Positions 16,691-25,951 of a stretch of 33,668 bases of DNA are shown piece after piece. The position numbers and the translations under genes are program-made. Where the stretch lies: the NCBI GenBank assembly GCA_029254375.1, contig JAQWXR010000014.1, positions 1 through 33,668 on the forward strand. The letters are read 5' to 3'. The notes beneath the pieces are model-generated. The model had not been told where the DNA came from. It made no database searches and saw nothing but the letters and a program-made list of their open reading frames with translations. The DNA is from Schleiferiaceae bacterium (GTDB lineage: Bacteria; Bacteroidota; Bacteroidia; Flavobacteriales; Schleiferiaceae). Numbering within the stretch: position 1 is the first letter of the stretch; every line of letters begins with the position of its first letter.

Positions 16691-18011
16691 TCCCCTGGCT
16701 AGACCAATGGTACTGGACCGCCTGATGAATGTGTCGGGCCTGAACCCATTGAAGGCCCTCCAAATCCGCGAGGGTTCGTGCCACTTTACACACCGATTGT
16801 ACTGCACGCTCGCCCATTCCCTGGCGCTGCTGCCAAGCTCTCACGTCCGCCGCGGCGCGCGATTGCAGACAAAGGCTCGACCACAACAATTCATCTTCTA
16901 ATTGCGCGTTGAAGCATCCTGCACGATTAATTTGGCGTTCGCGGGCCCAGCGAACTCGCTGGAGAAACTCAGGCCAAATCACGGATTGCTCATCCTCCTC
17001 AGAATGCACATGCCCGATCACATGAAATCGCTCCAACCAAGGTGGAGAAAATCGACGTTGGTAGGCTTCAACCCGCGCTGAACTGCAGTGGCAGGCCCTC
17101 TTCGCATGACCCGAAAATCCGCATGGGCAAGGATTGCTGGCCGCACTGTAATACAGCTCTTGAATTGATCGTTCCAATGGCTTGCGCATCGCCTCGATGG
17201 CTTTAAGAGGCCACTCCCCTATCTCGTCAAGAAAAAGATGTCCCCCTCGGGCATCCTGAAGCCATCGCTCAATTCCTATTCGGCTACTTCGAGGTGGTAT
17301 GGGCTCCACAAATGGGCCGGGTAGTGCCTGAAGTTGTTGATCAATTTGCCATAATACCCTGGCGATTCTCGTTTTTCCTGTCCCGGGTGGCCCCATCCAA
17401 AAAGCAGGATGCCGACCTGCGGCAACCACCTCCAACATTCGCTGCATGTCTGACGACAAACGCAATACCGGGAAAGAGACGGCATTCTGAACCTTTATAT
17501 GGCCCTGAGAAAGCGGCGGAAGTCCATGAACCACAAACGACTCCACCTCTAATAGATTGCTTACGCCCACAATTCTTGGATTCTCGGCAAAAAAATCCTC
17601 TTTGATTTTGTGAGGCACGCATCCCCATTCCACCGAATCTGGCAATGCTGGGAATTGTCGAACGGGGACGGGAATAACCGCCCCGCGTAAATCTACCCGT
17701 CCAAACATGAAAAAACCACCAGGACGGGGAGCACCCCACTGATTGGATCCTAGAAGCACCCCCACGGCGAGAGCCAAATCCACTTCCTGACCCACAGAGC
17801 TTCCTTCCGGGGGGCTAGCCAAGGCCGTCACCCGCTTTCCTGGCCATTTCCAGGTATAATTCCGAAATGCCGCATGTAAGCGCTGCGGCCATTCTCTACT
17901 TCTTGGGTCCTTTCTGCCTGACCATTGAAAGCTATACCCCGGCTGAACTGCAACCTGAAGTTGGACAAACTCTGAATCTGCTAGGCAATACGTCCAAACA
18001 TCGTGTATCAT
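16668..18011 (-). CDS. ComM/YifB-like Mg-chelatase-type AAA ATPase, short and divergent
   Basis: This 447-residue protein has the ComM layout: an N-terminal ribosomal-S5-like/Lon-like domain containing EGSSVGQEVDLALAVGVLLG (about residues 69-88), then an AAA domain with Walker A GPPGTGKT (207-214), Walker B HLFLDE (258-263) and the NPCPCG finger (293-298). ComM is a helicase that promotes branch migration during natural transformation. This copy is shorter than the roughly 500-residue norm. Its N-terminus is poorly conserved, and the conserved PFRxPHH...GEISLAHNG stretch between Walker A and B is replaced by an unrelated shorter sequence. ATPase activity looks possible, while ComM function is uncertain. 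It is the last gene of the minus-strand cluster, 84 nt after the GT9 gene. Confidence 0.82.
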   Translation of the reverse strand: MIHDVWTYCLADSEFVQLQVAVQPGYSFQWSGRKDPRSREWPQRLHAAFRNYTWKWPGKRVTALASPPEGSSVGQEVDLALAVGVLLGSNQWGAPRPGGFFMFGRVDLRGAVIPVPVRQFPALPDSVEWGCVPHKIKEDFFAENPRIVGVSNLLEVESFVVHGLPPLSQGHIKVQNAVSFPVLRLSSDMQRMLEVVAAGRHPAFWMGPPGTGKTRIARVLWQIDQQLQALPGPFVEPIPPRSSRIGIERWLQDARGGHLFLDEIGEWPLKAIEAMRKPLERSIQELYYSAASNPCPCGFSGHAKRACHCSSARVEAYQRRFSPPWLERFHVIGHVHSEEDEQSVIWPEFLQRVRWARERQINRAGCFNAQLEDELLWSSLCLQSRAAADVRAWQQRQGMGERAVQSVCKVARTLADLEGLQWVQARHIHQAVQYHWSSQGITSRSYP

Positions 18012-18095
18012 GGTTGCAATATGCTGACCAGGCGAATGGAAGCCGGTATGAAACGACTCTCACTAGGTAATCCCTTGGGGATGCATTTTTCGTAT

Positions 18096-19076
18096 TTAGA
18101 AGAAAGAGGGACTTGGAACGGAGGCCACTTCTTGGATTGCCTCCCAAACCGAATCTGGCGAATGGTTTTTACACGCAAAGTCCGATCGTGAACAGCTGGA
18201 TTTCCCATAGATACTGCATGGAAAACAAGCCAAATTGGTCGGGACCAAATCCCGGTGCAGACTCAGCTGCCGTGGGGCAAATCCCGCTTGAGGAGAAGTG
18301 CCCATCCAAAGGGTTACACTCGGGGTGCCGTGAAGAGCTGCCAAGTGTTGATTCGCTGAGTCTGTCACCACCGCGACGGCCGCTGATTTCCAATACACCA
18401 ACTCTTCTTCTAGGGCTGGCGTCTCTACGACGGGTCCCTGCCATTGCTGGGCTTCAGCTTTTGACGCCATGAGCACTACCCGTCCACCGTGATCCATCCA
18501 GCGTTGAGCCAATGCCGCAGCATCGATCAAGGGCATGGATTTACTGGCTTGAGCTGAAAATGGGGCGAGAATCATCACTTCACTCGGCGCGCGCTGTTCC
18601 CATTCCAGATGGCCTGGCCAAAGGATAGGAAAACCAGCCTGGGCAAAGGCTTCCGCATAGAGCGACTGGATGGATGGAAGTGCCTTGCATTTCCTGTTGA
18701 GAAAGGCCTTTCGGGCGGAGCGATGCTTATCCAAGCGGCCAATTTTGGTGCCCAACATGGCCGCCAGAGAGGTCCCTAGCCTTGTGCGCAGATGGGCGTG
18801 CGCATCTACCCAAGCGATGGGACTGTGCGTTCGGATCCATCCATAAAAAAATAGATTCAATGCTATTGGATTGCGGTAGCTCTCCTCGAGGTCCAAGCCA
18901 ATCACGTCAATAGTAGGATGGGAGGGCAAATGGGGCAGGTAGCCTGAACGGGTGAAAAAAGTAATTCTCAATGTTGGATTTGCCTCCGCCACGGCGGTCA
19001 TAACAGGCCACAGAAGGAGTACATCTCCCAAGGCAGAGAAACGCACAACGGCCATTTTGGACAGCTTCATGCTCAC
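18096..19076 (-). CDS. Glycosyltransferase family 9 (heptosyltransferase-like)
   Basis: This protein of about 326 residues begins with KMAVVRFSALGDVLLLWPV, the classic GT9 N-terminal motif (RxSxxGD). Its C-terminal half holds VVTDSANQHLAALHGTPSVTLWMG, matching the ADP-heptose-binding region, followed by a Cys-rich tail (CFPCSIYGKSSC...) usual in bacteroidete members. It probably adds a sugar to the lipopolysaccharide core on the cytoplasmic face of the inner membrane. Translation could begin at GTG 19076, which overlaps the DUF4254 stop as GTGA, or at ATG 19070. DUF4254 and GT9 genes are often neighbours in Bacteroidota, suggesting a shared envelope role. Confidence 0.9.
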   Translation of the reverse strand: MSMKLSKMAVVRFSALGDVLLLWPVMTAVAEANPTLRITFFTRSGYLPHLPSHPTIDVIGLDLEESYRNPIALNLFFYGWIRTHSPIAWVDAHAHLRTRLGTSLAAMLGTKIGRLDKHRSARKAFLNRKCKALPSIQSLYAEAFAQAGFPILWPGHLEWEQRAPSEVMILAPFSAQASKSMPLIDAAALAQRWMDHGGRVVLMASKAEAQQWQGPVVETPALEEELVYWKSAAVAVVTDSANQHLAALHGTPSVTLWMGTSPQAGFAPRQLSLHRDLVPTNLACFPCSIYGKSSCSRSDFACKNHSPDSVWEAIQEVASVPSPSFF

Positions 19077-19666
19077 TTAACGTGGTAGAGCGCAGGATTG
19101 GTGTCCGGGTCGTTGTAGAGTTTGTGCTGTTCATAGCGCACGTAGCGCACCGCCCCCGAAAGGAGATCATCTACTAAGCTGTCAATGGCCAAACCCAAGT
19201 GCTCTAATTGTTGATTTAAGACGATTAAGCGAGGGTTTGCGCGCTCGGCCGCCCGCCCACCTCGTTCCACTTCCACCCTCATGTGAAAGCGCTTGAGATG
19301 TAGAATGCTCAATCGATCGAGGGCCCAGCCAAGCGACTCCGTACGCAGTGAAGGGACGACTTCTCGAATCTCGGGAGAAAGTTGGGCTTGAAGCAAATGA
19401 TCCATTGCCTCAACCGCATCAGTCCGCGCTTGATTCAAACTGTCTATTCGTCGCTTCAGGGATAGGACTTCGGGGCCACTTAAATCCATTCGTCGAATTT
19501 CATCTTCCAAATGCCATTGCACGGTGTCAATCCACGCTTTAGCAAAAAAGTGACCATCCAAATCTTTCGGCGCTTCAGGGAAAGAGGGGTCCAATTCAGG
19601 CTGTGCATGGTAGCGCGCGATAGCTCGCTCAAATTCTCCGGATGCCTGGGATGCCAGCCTCTTCAT
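19073..19666 (-). CDS. DUF4254 family protein
   Basis: This 197-residue protein is soluble, largely helical and charged, with no signal peptide. Features typical of the family are WHLEDEIRR in the N-terminal half, RRIDSLNQARTDAVEAMD in the middle, and TESLGWALDRLSILHLK near position 120. The family has no established activity, but its genes regularly sit beside GT9 glycosyltransferases, which suggests a link to lipopolysaccharide assembly. ATG 19666 follows the dsbD stop after one base, and the gene's own stop overlaps the GT9 start, so it is translated within the run. Confidence 0.87.
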   Translation of the reverse strand: MKRLASQASGEFERAIARYHAQPELDPSFPEAPKDLDGHFFAKAWIDTVQWHLEDEIRRMDLSGPEVLSLKRRIDSLNQARTDAVEAMDHLLQAQLSPEIREVVPSLRTESLGWALDRLSILHLKRFHMRVEVERGGRAAERANPRLIVLNQQLEHLGLAIDSLVDDLLSGAVRYVRYEQHKLYNDPDTNPALYHVK

Positions 19667-19667
19667 T

Positions 19668-21734
19668 TTAGTGTCTTTGCTGGTATTCGGCAAGGCCCTC
19701 ATTTAACCATTTCACAAACTTGGCCACATCGGGATCCCACGCCGCATGGCTATTCAACGCCGTCCAACCTTCATGTGGGTCCACCATAATGTAATAAGGT
19801 TGCGCATTCGCGCCATACGTAGACGCTTGGAAATCACTCCATTTTTGGCCAATTCGCTTGATCTTGCGACCTGCAGCATTCGTGTATTGCTCGGATTCTG
19901 GAAGCTCAACAAACTCATCTACATAGAGCGATACGAGTACCACCTCTTCTTTGAGGATGCGATGGACTTCGGCATCCACCCAAACCTGCTCTTCCATCTT
20001 GCGGCAGTTGACACATCCCCAACCGGTAAAGTCCAACATAATGGGCTTATTGACCTGCTTGGCGTAGGCTTTAGCATCCTCCAAGGTATTGAAGCACGGC
20101 AAGCCGTCTGGGCAAGCGATTCCCGTGTAGCCCGATGTGCTCGCTTCTTCAACTCCTCCTAGGTATGCCCCTCCTGGGGATTCGGCATAATGGGCGGGGG
20201 GAGGGAAGCCTGCGATTAATCGCACGGGCGCTCCAAAGGTGCCCGGCAATAAATAAAATGCAAGAATGAAGAACGTCGTTCCAAATAGCATACGAGACAC
20301 GCTAAGCGATTCAACCTTGTCGTCGTGGGGCATTCGGAATACGCCAAAGAGGTAAAAGGCAATCAAGAAACTGATGGCGGTCCAAACGGCTATAAAAAGT
20401 TCGCGGTTAACCCAATGGGCTTGCCATGTCATATCTGCTGTGGAGAGGAACTTTAGCGCAAAAGCGAGTTCCAAGAAGCCCAAGACCACTTTCACCGTAT
20501 TCATCCAGCCACCTGATTTGGGCAGGGATTGCAACCATCCGGGGAAGGCCGCAAAAAGCATGAAGGGCAGGCTCAATGCAAATGAAAAGCCAAACATTCC
20601 CATCGCCGGACCGAGTAATTCACCGGATTGACTCGCGCGAACTAAAAGGGAACCGATCAAAGGACCCGTGCAACTGAAGGATACAAGGGCTAAGGTAAAG
20701 GCCATAAAGAAGATCCCTATGAGCCCTCCCTTTTGGGACAAGGTATCAGTACCGTCTACCCATTTGCTGGGAAGGGTGATTTCAAAAGCTCCAAAGAAAC
20801 TGATGGCAAAGACCACAAAAAGGCCGAAGAAGAAAAGGTTGAACCACGGATTCGTTGCCATGGCATTCAATGCATCAGGACCAGCCATGGCGGTGATTAA
20901 AAGGCCAAGAGCCACGTAGATCACATTGATACTTATTCCATACGTGACCGCCTTAGAAATACCTTCTGCCCGAGACTTGCTCTGCTTTAAGAAAAAGCTT
21001 ACAGTCAAGGGAATCATCGGGAAAATGCACGGCATAACAAGGGCCAAGAAGCCCCAACCCATGCCTTCAAGGAATACGCCCCAATGGCCTTGCTTGATTA
21101 CGGTTTCATCAGCAGCTGGCGCGGGTGACAGCTTGGAAAGGCTGGCCTCCATTGAGGCGCTTGCCGAATCCGATTCGTTTGCGTCCAGGTCAGAAGCCAC
21201 GTCCATCCCTGCGTCCCTTTGAAGTTTTTCCTCAATGGCAACGAGACCTACGTCCCTTGCGGACGTATTTTTCTGCGCAGAAATGTTGAACGTCAAAGGA
21301 ATGTATTCCGGAAATAGGCACATTTCGTCATTGCAAACCTGGAACGACACTTCCGCTTCAACGGTCAGAGCACCTGGGCCTTCTATGCTTGCCATTTGGA
21401 CAAAACGAGCCGAACGCTCAAAGTAGGCCAACTCCATGTTGAACTGCTTGCTGTATTCGATGCGCGCTTCCGGCTCCTCAAAGCCTCCAAAGATGGTGAG
21501 TCGAGGATCTGCGGTGAGGGTAAACGTAGTTGCCATGGGACCATCTTCCCCGGATTTTTGAGAATACATGTGCCAAGAACCCTCAATACTCGCCAGAGCA
21601 ATGAGCTTAACCGTGCCGTCAGCTTGACGTTCCGTTGAGGTTTTCCACTTGACGGGTTCGATGATTTGGGCCGAAAGATGGATAGGCATCCAAGCCATGC
21701 AGGCCAAAAGGGCCCAGCGAAGGAATATCTTCAT
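19668..21734 (-). CDS. dsbD: Thiol:disulfide interchange protein DsbD
   Basis: This 688-residue inner-membrane protein carries electrons from cytoplasmic thioredoxin to periplasmic reductases. After a signal peptide (about residues 1-22) come an N-terminal periplasmic DsbD-alpha domain with the Cys pair in FQVCNDEMC, an 8-helix membrane domain (about 225-520) with the redox cysteines in LALVMPCIFPMIPL and SFSCTGPLIGSLL, and a C-terminal thioredoxin-like domain with the active site WGCVNC (Cys 574 and 577). All three redox Cys pairs are present. It lies 18 nt after tilS and has an exact -7 box 4 nt before its ATG, so it may be transcribed separately as well as by readthrough. Confidence 0.95.
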   Translation of the reverse strand: MKIFLRWALLACMAWMPIHLSAQIIEPVKWKTSTERQADGTVKLIALASIEGSWHMYSQKSGEDGPMATTFTLTADPRLTIFGGFEEPEARIEYSKQFNMELAYFERSARFVQMASIEGPGALTVEAEVSFQVCNDEMCLFPEYIPLTFNISAQKNTSARDVGLVAIEEKLQRDAGMDVASDLDANESDSASASMEASLSKLSPAPAADETVIKQGHWGVFLEGMGWGFLALVMPCIFPMIPLTVSFFLKQSKSRAEGISKAVTYGISINVIYVALGLLITAMAGPDALNAMATNPWFNLFFFGLFVVFAISFFGAFEITLPSKWVDGTDTLSQKGGLIGIFFMAFTLALVSFSCTGPLIGSLLVRASQSGELLGPAMGMFGFSFALSLPFMLFAAFPGWLQSLPKSGGWMNTVKVVLGFLELAFALKFLSTADMTWQAHWVNRELFIAVWTAISFLIAFYLFGVFRMPHDDKVESLSVSRMLFGTTFFILAFYLLPGTFGAPVRLIAGFPPPAHYAESPGGAYLGGVEEASTSGYTGIACPDGLPCFNTLEDAKAYAKQVNKPIMLDFTGWGCVNCRKMEEQVWVDAEVHRILKEEVVLVSLYVDEFVELPESEQYTNAAGRKIKRIGQKWSDFQASTYGANAQPYYIMVDPHEGWTALNSHAAWDPDVAKFVKWLNEGLAEYQQRH

Positions 21735-21738
21735 TCAA

Positions 21739-21746
21739 CAAAAATA
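21739..21746 (-). promoter_or_regulatory. -7 promoter box (TATTTTTG) for dsbD
   Basis: This is an exact TAnnTTTG match on the minus strand in the 18-nt gap between tilS and dsbD, ending 4 nt before the dsbD ATG. It would give dsbD and the genes after it their own nearly leaderless transcript. No -33 element is evident. Confidence 0.45.
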
Positions 21747-21752
21747 ACTCTT

Positions 21753-23120
21753 CTATGCTTTAGAGGCATCCTCTTGAATACGCCAGATACAAGAATCTGA
21801 ACTGACGACGGCAACTCGCCGCGAAAGTCGAAGGCCAGGAACCCAATAAACCTCTCCGGGTCCCGCATCCACGGCGAGAACAAGAAGCTCCTTTCGATAC
21901 ATGGCTGGAAGCTTTCCTTCCGTCAAGACATCGGAGAGTTTTTTACGTCCTTTCATACCCAAAGGATAGATGAAATCTCCTTCCATCCAAAGCCGCCATT
22001 GCCATGATTTACAGCGATCCGAAGAGAGCACAGGGGAAGCCAAGCTTCCTAAATCCGCTCCAGGGACGAACGTCTTAGGCTCCATGGTCCAGAGATGATC
22101 TGGCTGCCATTGCATGCCATCCCAAAATGGTCCGAACAATTGAGAACTGCGGACCATGGATAGGGCTACAGGGCTTACGTCTCGGCTGCAAGGGGTCGGT
22201 CGAAGTAGAAGACCTTCTCGCTCTGCCCAAAGTTGCCAACCGCCTTTTTCAAGCATAGAACCCACTTGGGATGAACTCAGGGCATGCACCGCGTCAAAAT
22301 CAAACGCCCCATAGTTTCGAAGGATATACCAAACAATCACCGAAGAGTGGGGATGATCCAAGACATCCCGATACAGCACCTTCGCTCCAGGTACCGATTT
22401 GGATGGGCCAAGATAAAGCACACTCTCTCGTGTGATCGAGGCGTCGACAAAGGCTTGAAGTTCTCTCAGGTTTCGGAGGGTCGTCTGAAGGCCGGAATTG
22501 GCCTGTGGCATGGCTTCTCGAAGGGCAGGTAGGGCGTGGTGACGCAAATGATTTCGGGTGTACTTATCTTCTGCATTGCTTGCATCTTCGCGCCATGAGA
22601 GTCGATTCTTCTCGGCATAGTCGATAATATCCGCCTTGGCCAAGTGATACAATGGGCGAATCACATCCCCCGACCTTGGCGCCAAAGCAAGTAAGCCATC
22701 TAAACCCGTCCCGCGTGCCGCATGAAATAGAAACGTCTCGGCGGCATCGTCCGCGTGCTGCGCCGCTAGGATAGCTTGAAGCCCGCGCTGCTGAAGAATT
22801 TCACGTCCTGCCGCATAGCGAAAATGCCTAGCCCGGGCCTGCAGGTCAGAATCATTGCCAAAATCACTCTGCACCCGACGTTGGTGATATTCTACGGAGT
22901 GATTCGCAGCCCACTGAGCCACGAAGGCCGCATCCTCGTCTGAGGCTTCGCCGCGCAAACCATAATGAACGTGGAGAATTTCAAATGAAATACCCAAGAC
23001 ATGTAGGGCATGAGCTAGGACCATAGAATCCTGACCTCCTGAACAAAATAGCAAGTATGCCCGAGCATCTTCGGGCTCTTCCGAAAGGTATTCTTTGATA
23101 TGATGCTCGAGCCTATTCAT
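21753..23120 (-). CDS. tilS: tRNA(Ile)-lysidine synthase
   Basis: This 455-residue enzyme changes cytidine 34 of the CAU-anticodon tRNA-Ile to lysidine, making it read AUA. The N-terminal ATP-pyrophosphatase domain has the P-loop SGGQDS (residues 27-32), HVHYGLRGEASDEDAAFV, and ILAAQHADDAAETFLFHAARGTGLDGL. The middle domain has the SWREDASNAEDKYTRNHLRH motif. The C-terminal TilS domain contains MKGRKKLSDVLTEGKLP. Length is normal. The ATG at 23120 overlaps the last 8 bp of pabB. No tRNA gene is visible in the window. Confidence 0.95.
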   Translation of the reverse strand: MNRLEHHIKEYLSEEPEDARAYLLFCSGGQDSMVLAHALHVLGISFEILHVHYGLRGEASDEDAAFVAQWAANHSVEYHQRRVQSDFGNDSDLQARARHFRYAAGREILQQRGLQAILAAQHADDAAETFLFHAARGTGLDGLLALAPRSGDVIRPLYHLAKADIIDYAEKNRLSWREDASNAEDKYTRNHLRHHALPALREAMPQANSGLQTTLRNLRELQAFVDASITRESVLYLGPSKSVPGAKVLYRDVLDHPHSSVIVWYILRNYGAFDFDAVHALSSSQVGSMLEKGGWQLWAEREGLLLRPTPCSRDVSPVALSMVRSSQLFGPFWDGMQWQPDHLWTMEPKTFVPGADLGSLASPVLSSDRCKSWQWRLWMEGDFIYPLGMKGRKKLSDVLTEGKLPAMYRKELLVLAVDAGPGEVYWVPGLRLSRRVAVVSSDSCIWRIQEDASKA

Positions 23121-24441
23121 GTGTTCCGAGCGCCGCCATGGGTGCCTTCATTTTTAGCTTCAATTCCTTCCATTCCTGTTCGGGATCTGCCCAAACGGTT
23201 AATGCAGATCCAGCCCAGGCTGACCATTGATCACAATCAGCATTCGCCATCAAACTGCGGATAACCACATTAAAATCACATTCTCCCTCGGGACTCACAT
23301 AACCCAATGCCCCGCTATACCATGCGCGGCGAGCACTTTCATGCTCATCAATGCGTTGCATGGCTCGGATTTTAGGCGCGCCTGTCATACTACCCATGGG
23401 AAAACTTGCTTGAATGACGGAAATCCAGTCAGCTTCAGAACGCAATTCGGCACGGACAGTTGAAACAAGATGGTGGACGGTGGGCAATGAGCGCACTTGG
23501 AGATACCGAGGCACAGTAACCGTCGTTGGACGCGCTACCCGACTGAGGTCATTGCGGACAAGGTCCACTATCATGGTATTCTCTGCCCGCTCCTTTTCGG
23601 AGGCGAGTAAATCAGCGGCCGGTCTGTGTCGCTCTGCCGTTCCTTTTATTGGTTGACTGTAGGCCACCTGTCCATTCTCTTCATTTCGAATACTCAGATA
23701 GCGTTCAGGAGAAGCAGACAATAGCCATGCCTCCGGGCTTTTATGGAGACCAGCCATGGGCGCGTCTGCTCGATTCTGAAGTGATTGATAGGCATGAATC
23801 GGATCAGCCCATCCTTGACCGCTCCAGCGCATACAGAGGTTGGCTTCATACAAGTCCCCTTTGTTCATAAAGGCTTGCAAGGAACGTGCTTTTCGGAGGT
23901 ATTCTGCTTCGCTGTGCTCGGACTGCAAACGGACGGGAGGATGCGTCGACTTCAGCCGGTCTTCCATTCCTCGTCGTGATTGCTTAGCGCGCAGCTGGAT
24001 ATCCGCCCACCATTCTGCCGCCGTCGAAGTGATGGACCTTGGCCGATGTAACGTCAACAGCGTACCCTGACATTGCACTACCCATTCAGGTTCGTAAAAA
24101 TCCCAATCAGGCTGGTTACTCAAGGCGCCATGCCGGCTTTCAATCGTTGCCTCCAACGCGTTTTTTGCATCATAGGCAATGACGCCAAACCACCACGTGG
24201 GTTTGGCGCGCCACGCGGCGGCTAATTCAGACCAAGTTTCGGAGCTGGCTGTGTCTATCCGATGCCGGCGAAGGCACCCTCCGGCCGCCAACCAGTTAAA
24301 TCGATCCAATGGCTCTTGAAAAGCCCCATGCGCTCGACCTGTTTCGAGAATGGTGAAATGAGAAAAACTAGGCGCAGCGTGGCGCAAGCCCGTCTGAACT
24401 TCAGCGGGCGCAGCGTCTAAAACCTGCGCCGTGTAGGGCAT
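23113..24441 (-). CDS. pabB: Aminodeoxychorismate synthase component I
   Basis: This 442-residue chorismate-utilising enzyme makes 4-amino-4-deoxychorismate for p-aminobenzoate and folate. PIKGT at residues 264-268 is the diagnostic motif: the Lys distinguishes PabB from anthranilate synthase, which has PIAGT. Other conserved parts are NKGDLYEANLC, SPERYLS, ERAENTMIVDLVRNDLSRV and FPMGSMTGAPKIRAM. The N-terminal third is divergent, as usual. No pabA or pabC partner lies in the window, though folC (also folate pathway) is at 14057. The ATG at 24441 begins one base after the lpd stop; a longer frame upstream overlaps lpd and is rejected. Confidence 0.94.
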   Translation of the reverse strand: MPYTAQVLDAAPAEVQTGLRHAAPSFSHFTILETGRAHGAFQEPLDRFNWLAAGGCLRRHRIDTASSETWSELAAAWRAKPTWWFGVIAYDAKNALEATIESRHGALSNQPDWDFYEPEWVVQCQGTLLTLHRPRSITSTAAEWWADIQLRAKQSRRGMEDRLKSTHPPVRLQSEHSEAEYLRKARSLQAFMNKGDLYEANLCMRWSGQGWADPIHAYQSLQNRADAPMAGLHKSPEAWLLSASPERYLSIRNEENGQVAYSQPIKGTAERHRPAADLLASEKERAENTMIVDLVRNDLSRVARPTTVTVPRYLQVRSLPTVHHLVSTVRAELRSEADWISVIQASFPMGSMTGAPKIRAMQRIDEHESARRAWYSGALGYVSPEGECDFNVVIRSLMANADCDQWSAWAGSALTVWADPEQEWKELKLKMKAPMAALGTHE

Positions 24442-24442
24442 C

Positions 24443-25837
24443 TTAAGCGTGTATGGCGCGTTTACCGGTAGCGTCCAACGCGGCTTCTTTGATCGCCTCC
24501 GTATACGTTGGGTGACCATGGCAGATGCGTGCAATATCTTCCGCCGAAGCGCGAAATTCCATGGCAACAACCGCTTCCATAATCAAGTCTGCTGCACGTG
24601 CAGCCACCATGTGCACACCAAGTACCTCATCGGTTTGTGCATCCGCAATAATTTTGACCATTCCATCCAAATCATTGGAAGCTCGGGCACGACCGAGGGC
24701 GCGCATGGGAAAGGAACCCACTTTGAAGGCGCGACCGCTTTCCTTAACTTGAGCTTCAGTCTGGCCTACCCCTGCCACTTCAGGCCATGTGTAGACAATG
24801 TTTGGGACCAAGTTGTAATCGATGTGAGGCTTCTGACCCGCCATGTGCTCCGCTACCGCAACACCTTCTTCCTCTGCTTTATGGGCGAGCATGGCGCCAC
24901 GGACTACATCGCCAATGGCATAAATATGGGCCACAGAGGTTTGAAGGTGATCGTTCACCGAAATTCGACCTCGCTCATCTGTGCTCAGTCCTACCGCTTC
25001 AAGATTGAGGCCGGACGTATAAGGTTTGCGACCAACCGCGACCAAGACATAATCTCCTTCTATCGCGAGTGTTGCGCCCTTTTTATCGACCGCTTCTACG
25101 GTGACCACGTCTTTTTTGCGAGAGACTTTTTCCACTTTGGTACTCATGTGGAAGGTCATGCCTAACTTCCGAAGGCTGCGCTGCAATTCTTTACCGCAAG
25201 CCGCATCCATGGCTGGGATTAAGCTATCTGCATATTCAACCACGGTGACGTTGGCACCCAAACGCTTGTAAACGGATCCTAGTTCCAGTCCGATGACACC
25301 GCCTCCAATAACCACCATATGCTTAGGGACTTCAGATAGTTTGAGGGCCTCTGTGGAGGAAATAATGCGCTCTTTGTCAAATTTAGCAAAAGGCAATTCG
25401 ATGGGTTTAGAACCGGTAGCAATAATCACATGCTTCGCGGTGATTTCCGTCGCGGATGCGCCTAGCACTTGAATGGTGTGCGCATCTTTAAAACTACCGA
25501 CGCCATGGTGAACATCGATGTTGTTCTTCTTCATCAAGAAGTCAATGCCTTGACACGTGACGTCAATGACGGATTGCTTGCGCGCAATCATCTGCGTCAT
25601 GTTCACGGAAGGGCTCGCGCCATCAATGCCGTGTTCCGTAAAACTGTGTACGGCGTTGTGGAAATGCTCCGAAGAATCTAAAAGCGCTTTGGATGGAATG
25701 CAGCCTACGTTGAGGCATGTGCCTCCTAATGTTGCGTACTTCTCAACGATAGCGGTTTTCATGCCGAGTTGGGCACAGCGAATGGCACTTACATAGCCAC
25801 CAGGGCCTGATCCGATAACGACAACATCGTATTGCAT
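24443..25837 (-). CDS. lpd: Dihydrolipoyl dehydrogenase
   Basis: This 464-residue FAD enzyme reoxidises lipoyl groups of 2-oxoacid dehydrogenase complexes and the glycine cleavage system. It shows the FAD motif VVVIGSGPGGYVSAIR, the redox-active disulfide GGTCLNVGCIPSK (C41 and C46), the NAD motif VVIGGGVIGLELGSVYKRLG, and the C-terminal HGHPTYTEAIKEA with the catalytic His-Glu pair. It heads a minus-strand run (lpd-pabB-tilS-dsbD-...). ATG 25837 gives the normal N-terminus, and an exact -7 box lies 23 nt upstream. No E1 or E2 subunits are adjacent, so it is probably shared between complexes. Confidence 0.97.
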   Translation of the reverse strand: MQYDVVVIGSGPGGYVSAIRCAQLGMKTAIVEKYATLGGTCLNVGCIPSKALLDSSEHFHNAVHSFTEHGIDGASPSVNMTQMIARKQSVIDVTCQGIDFLMKKNNIDVHHGVGSFKDAHTIQVLGASATEITAKHVIIATGSKPIELPFAKFDKERIISSTEALKLSEVPKHMVVIGGGVIGLELGSVYKRLGANVTVVEYADSLIPAMDAACGKELQRSLRKLGMTFHMSTKVEKVSRKKDVVTVEAVDKKGATLAIEGDYVLVAVGRKPYTSGLNLEAVGLSTDERGRISVNDHLQTSVAHIYAIGDVVRGAMLAHKAEEEGVAVAEHMAGQKPHIDYNLVPNIVYTWPEVAGVGQTEAQVKESGRAFKVGSFPMRALGRARASNDLDGMVKIIADAQTDEVLGVHMVAARAADLIMEAVVAMEFRASAEDIARICHGHPTYTEAIKEAALDATGKRAIHA

Positions 25838-25860
25838 ATCCACGATTTTAAATGGGACTC

Positions 25861-25868
25861 CAAAGGTA
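25861..25868 (-). promoter_or_regulatory. -7 promoter box (TACCTTTG) for lpd and the following genes
   Basis: This is an exact TAnnTTTG match on the minus strand, located in the 114-nt gap between lnt and lpd, 23 nt before the lpd ATG. Unlike other boxes here, it leaves room for a short leader of about 20 nt. I see no good -33 TTTG. Confidence 0.5.
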
Positions 25869-25951
25869 GGACAGTCGGCTCGGATAGCCATTCCTTGGGC
25901 CAGGTGTTCTAGCTGCCGTTTTGGACCATTCCGTACGAATCGATTGACCCC

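Noticed and set aside
24449-25165. A 238-codon plus-strand open frame opposite lpd
   Set aside because: It lies wholly antisense to an unmistakable lpd gene and its translation has no domain-like pattern; long antisense frames are common opposite such genes.
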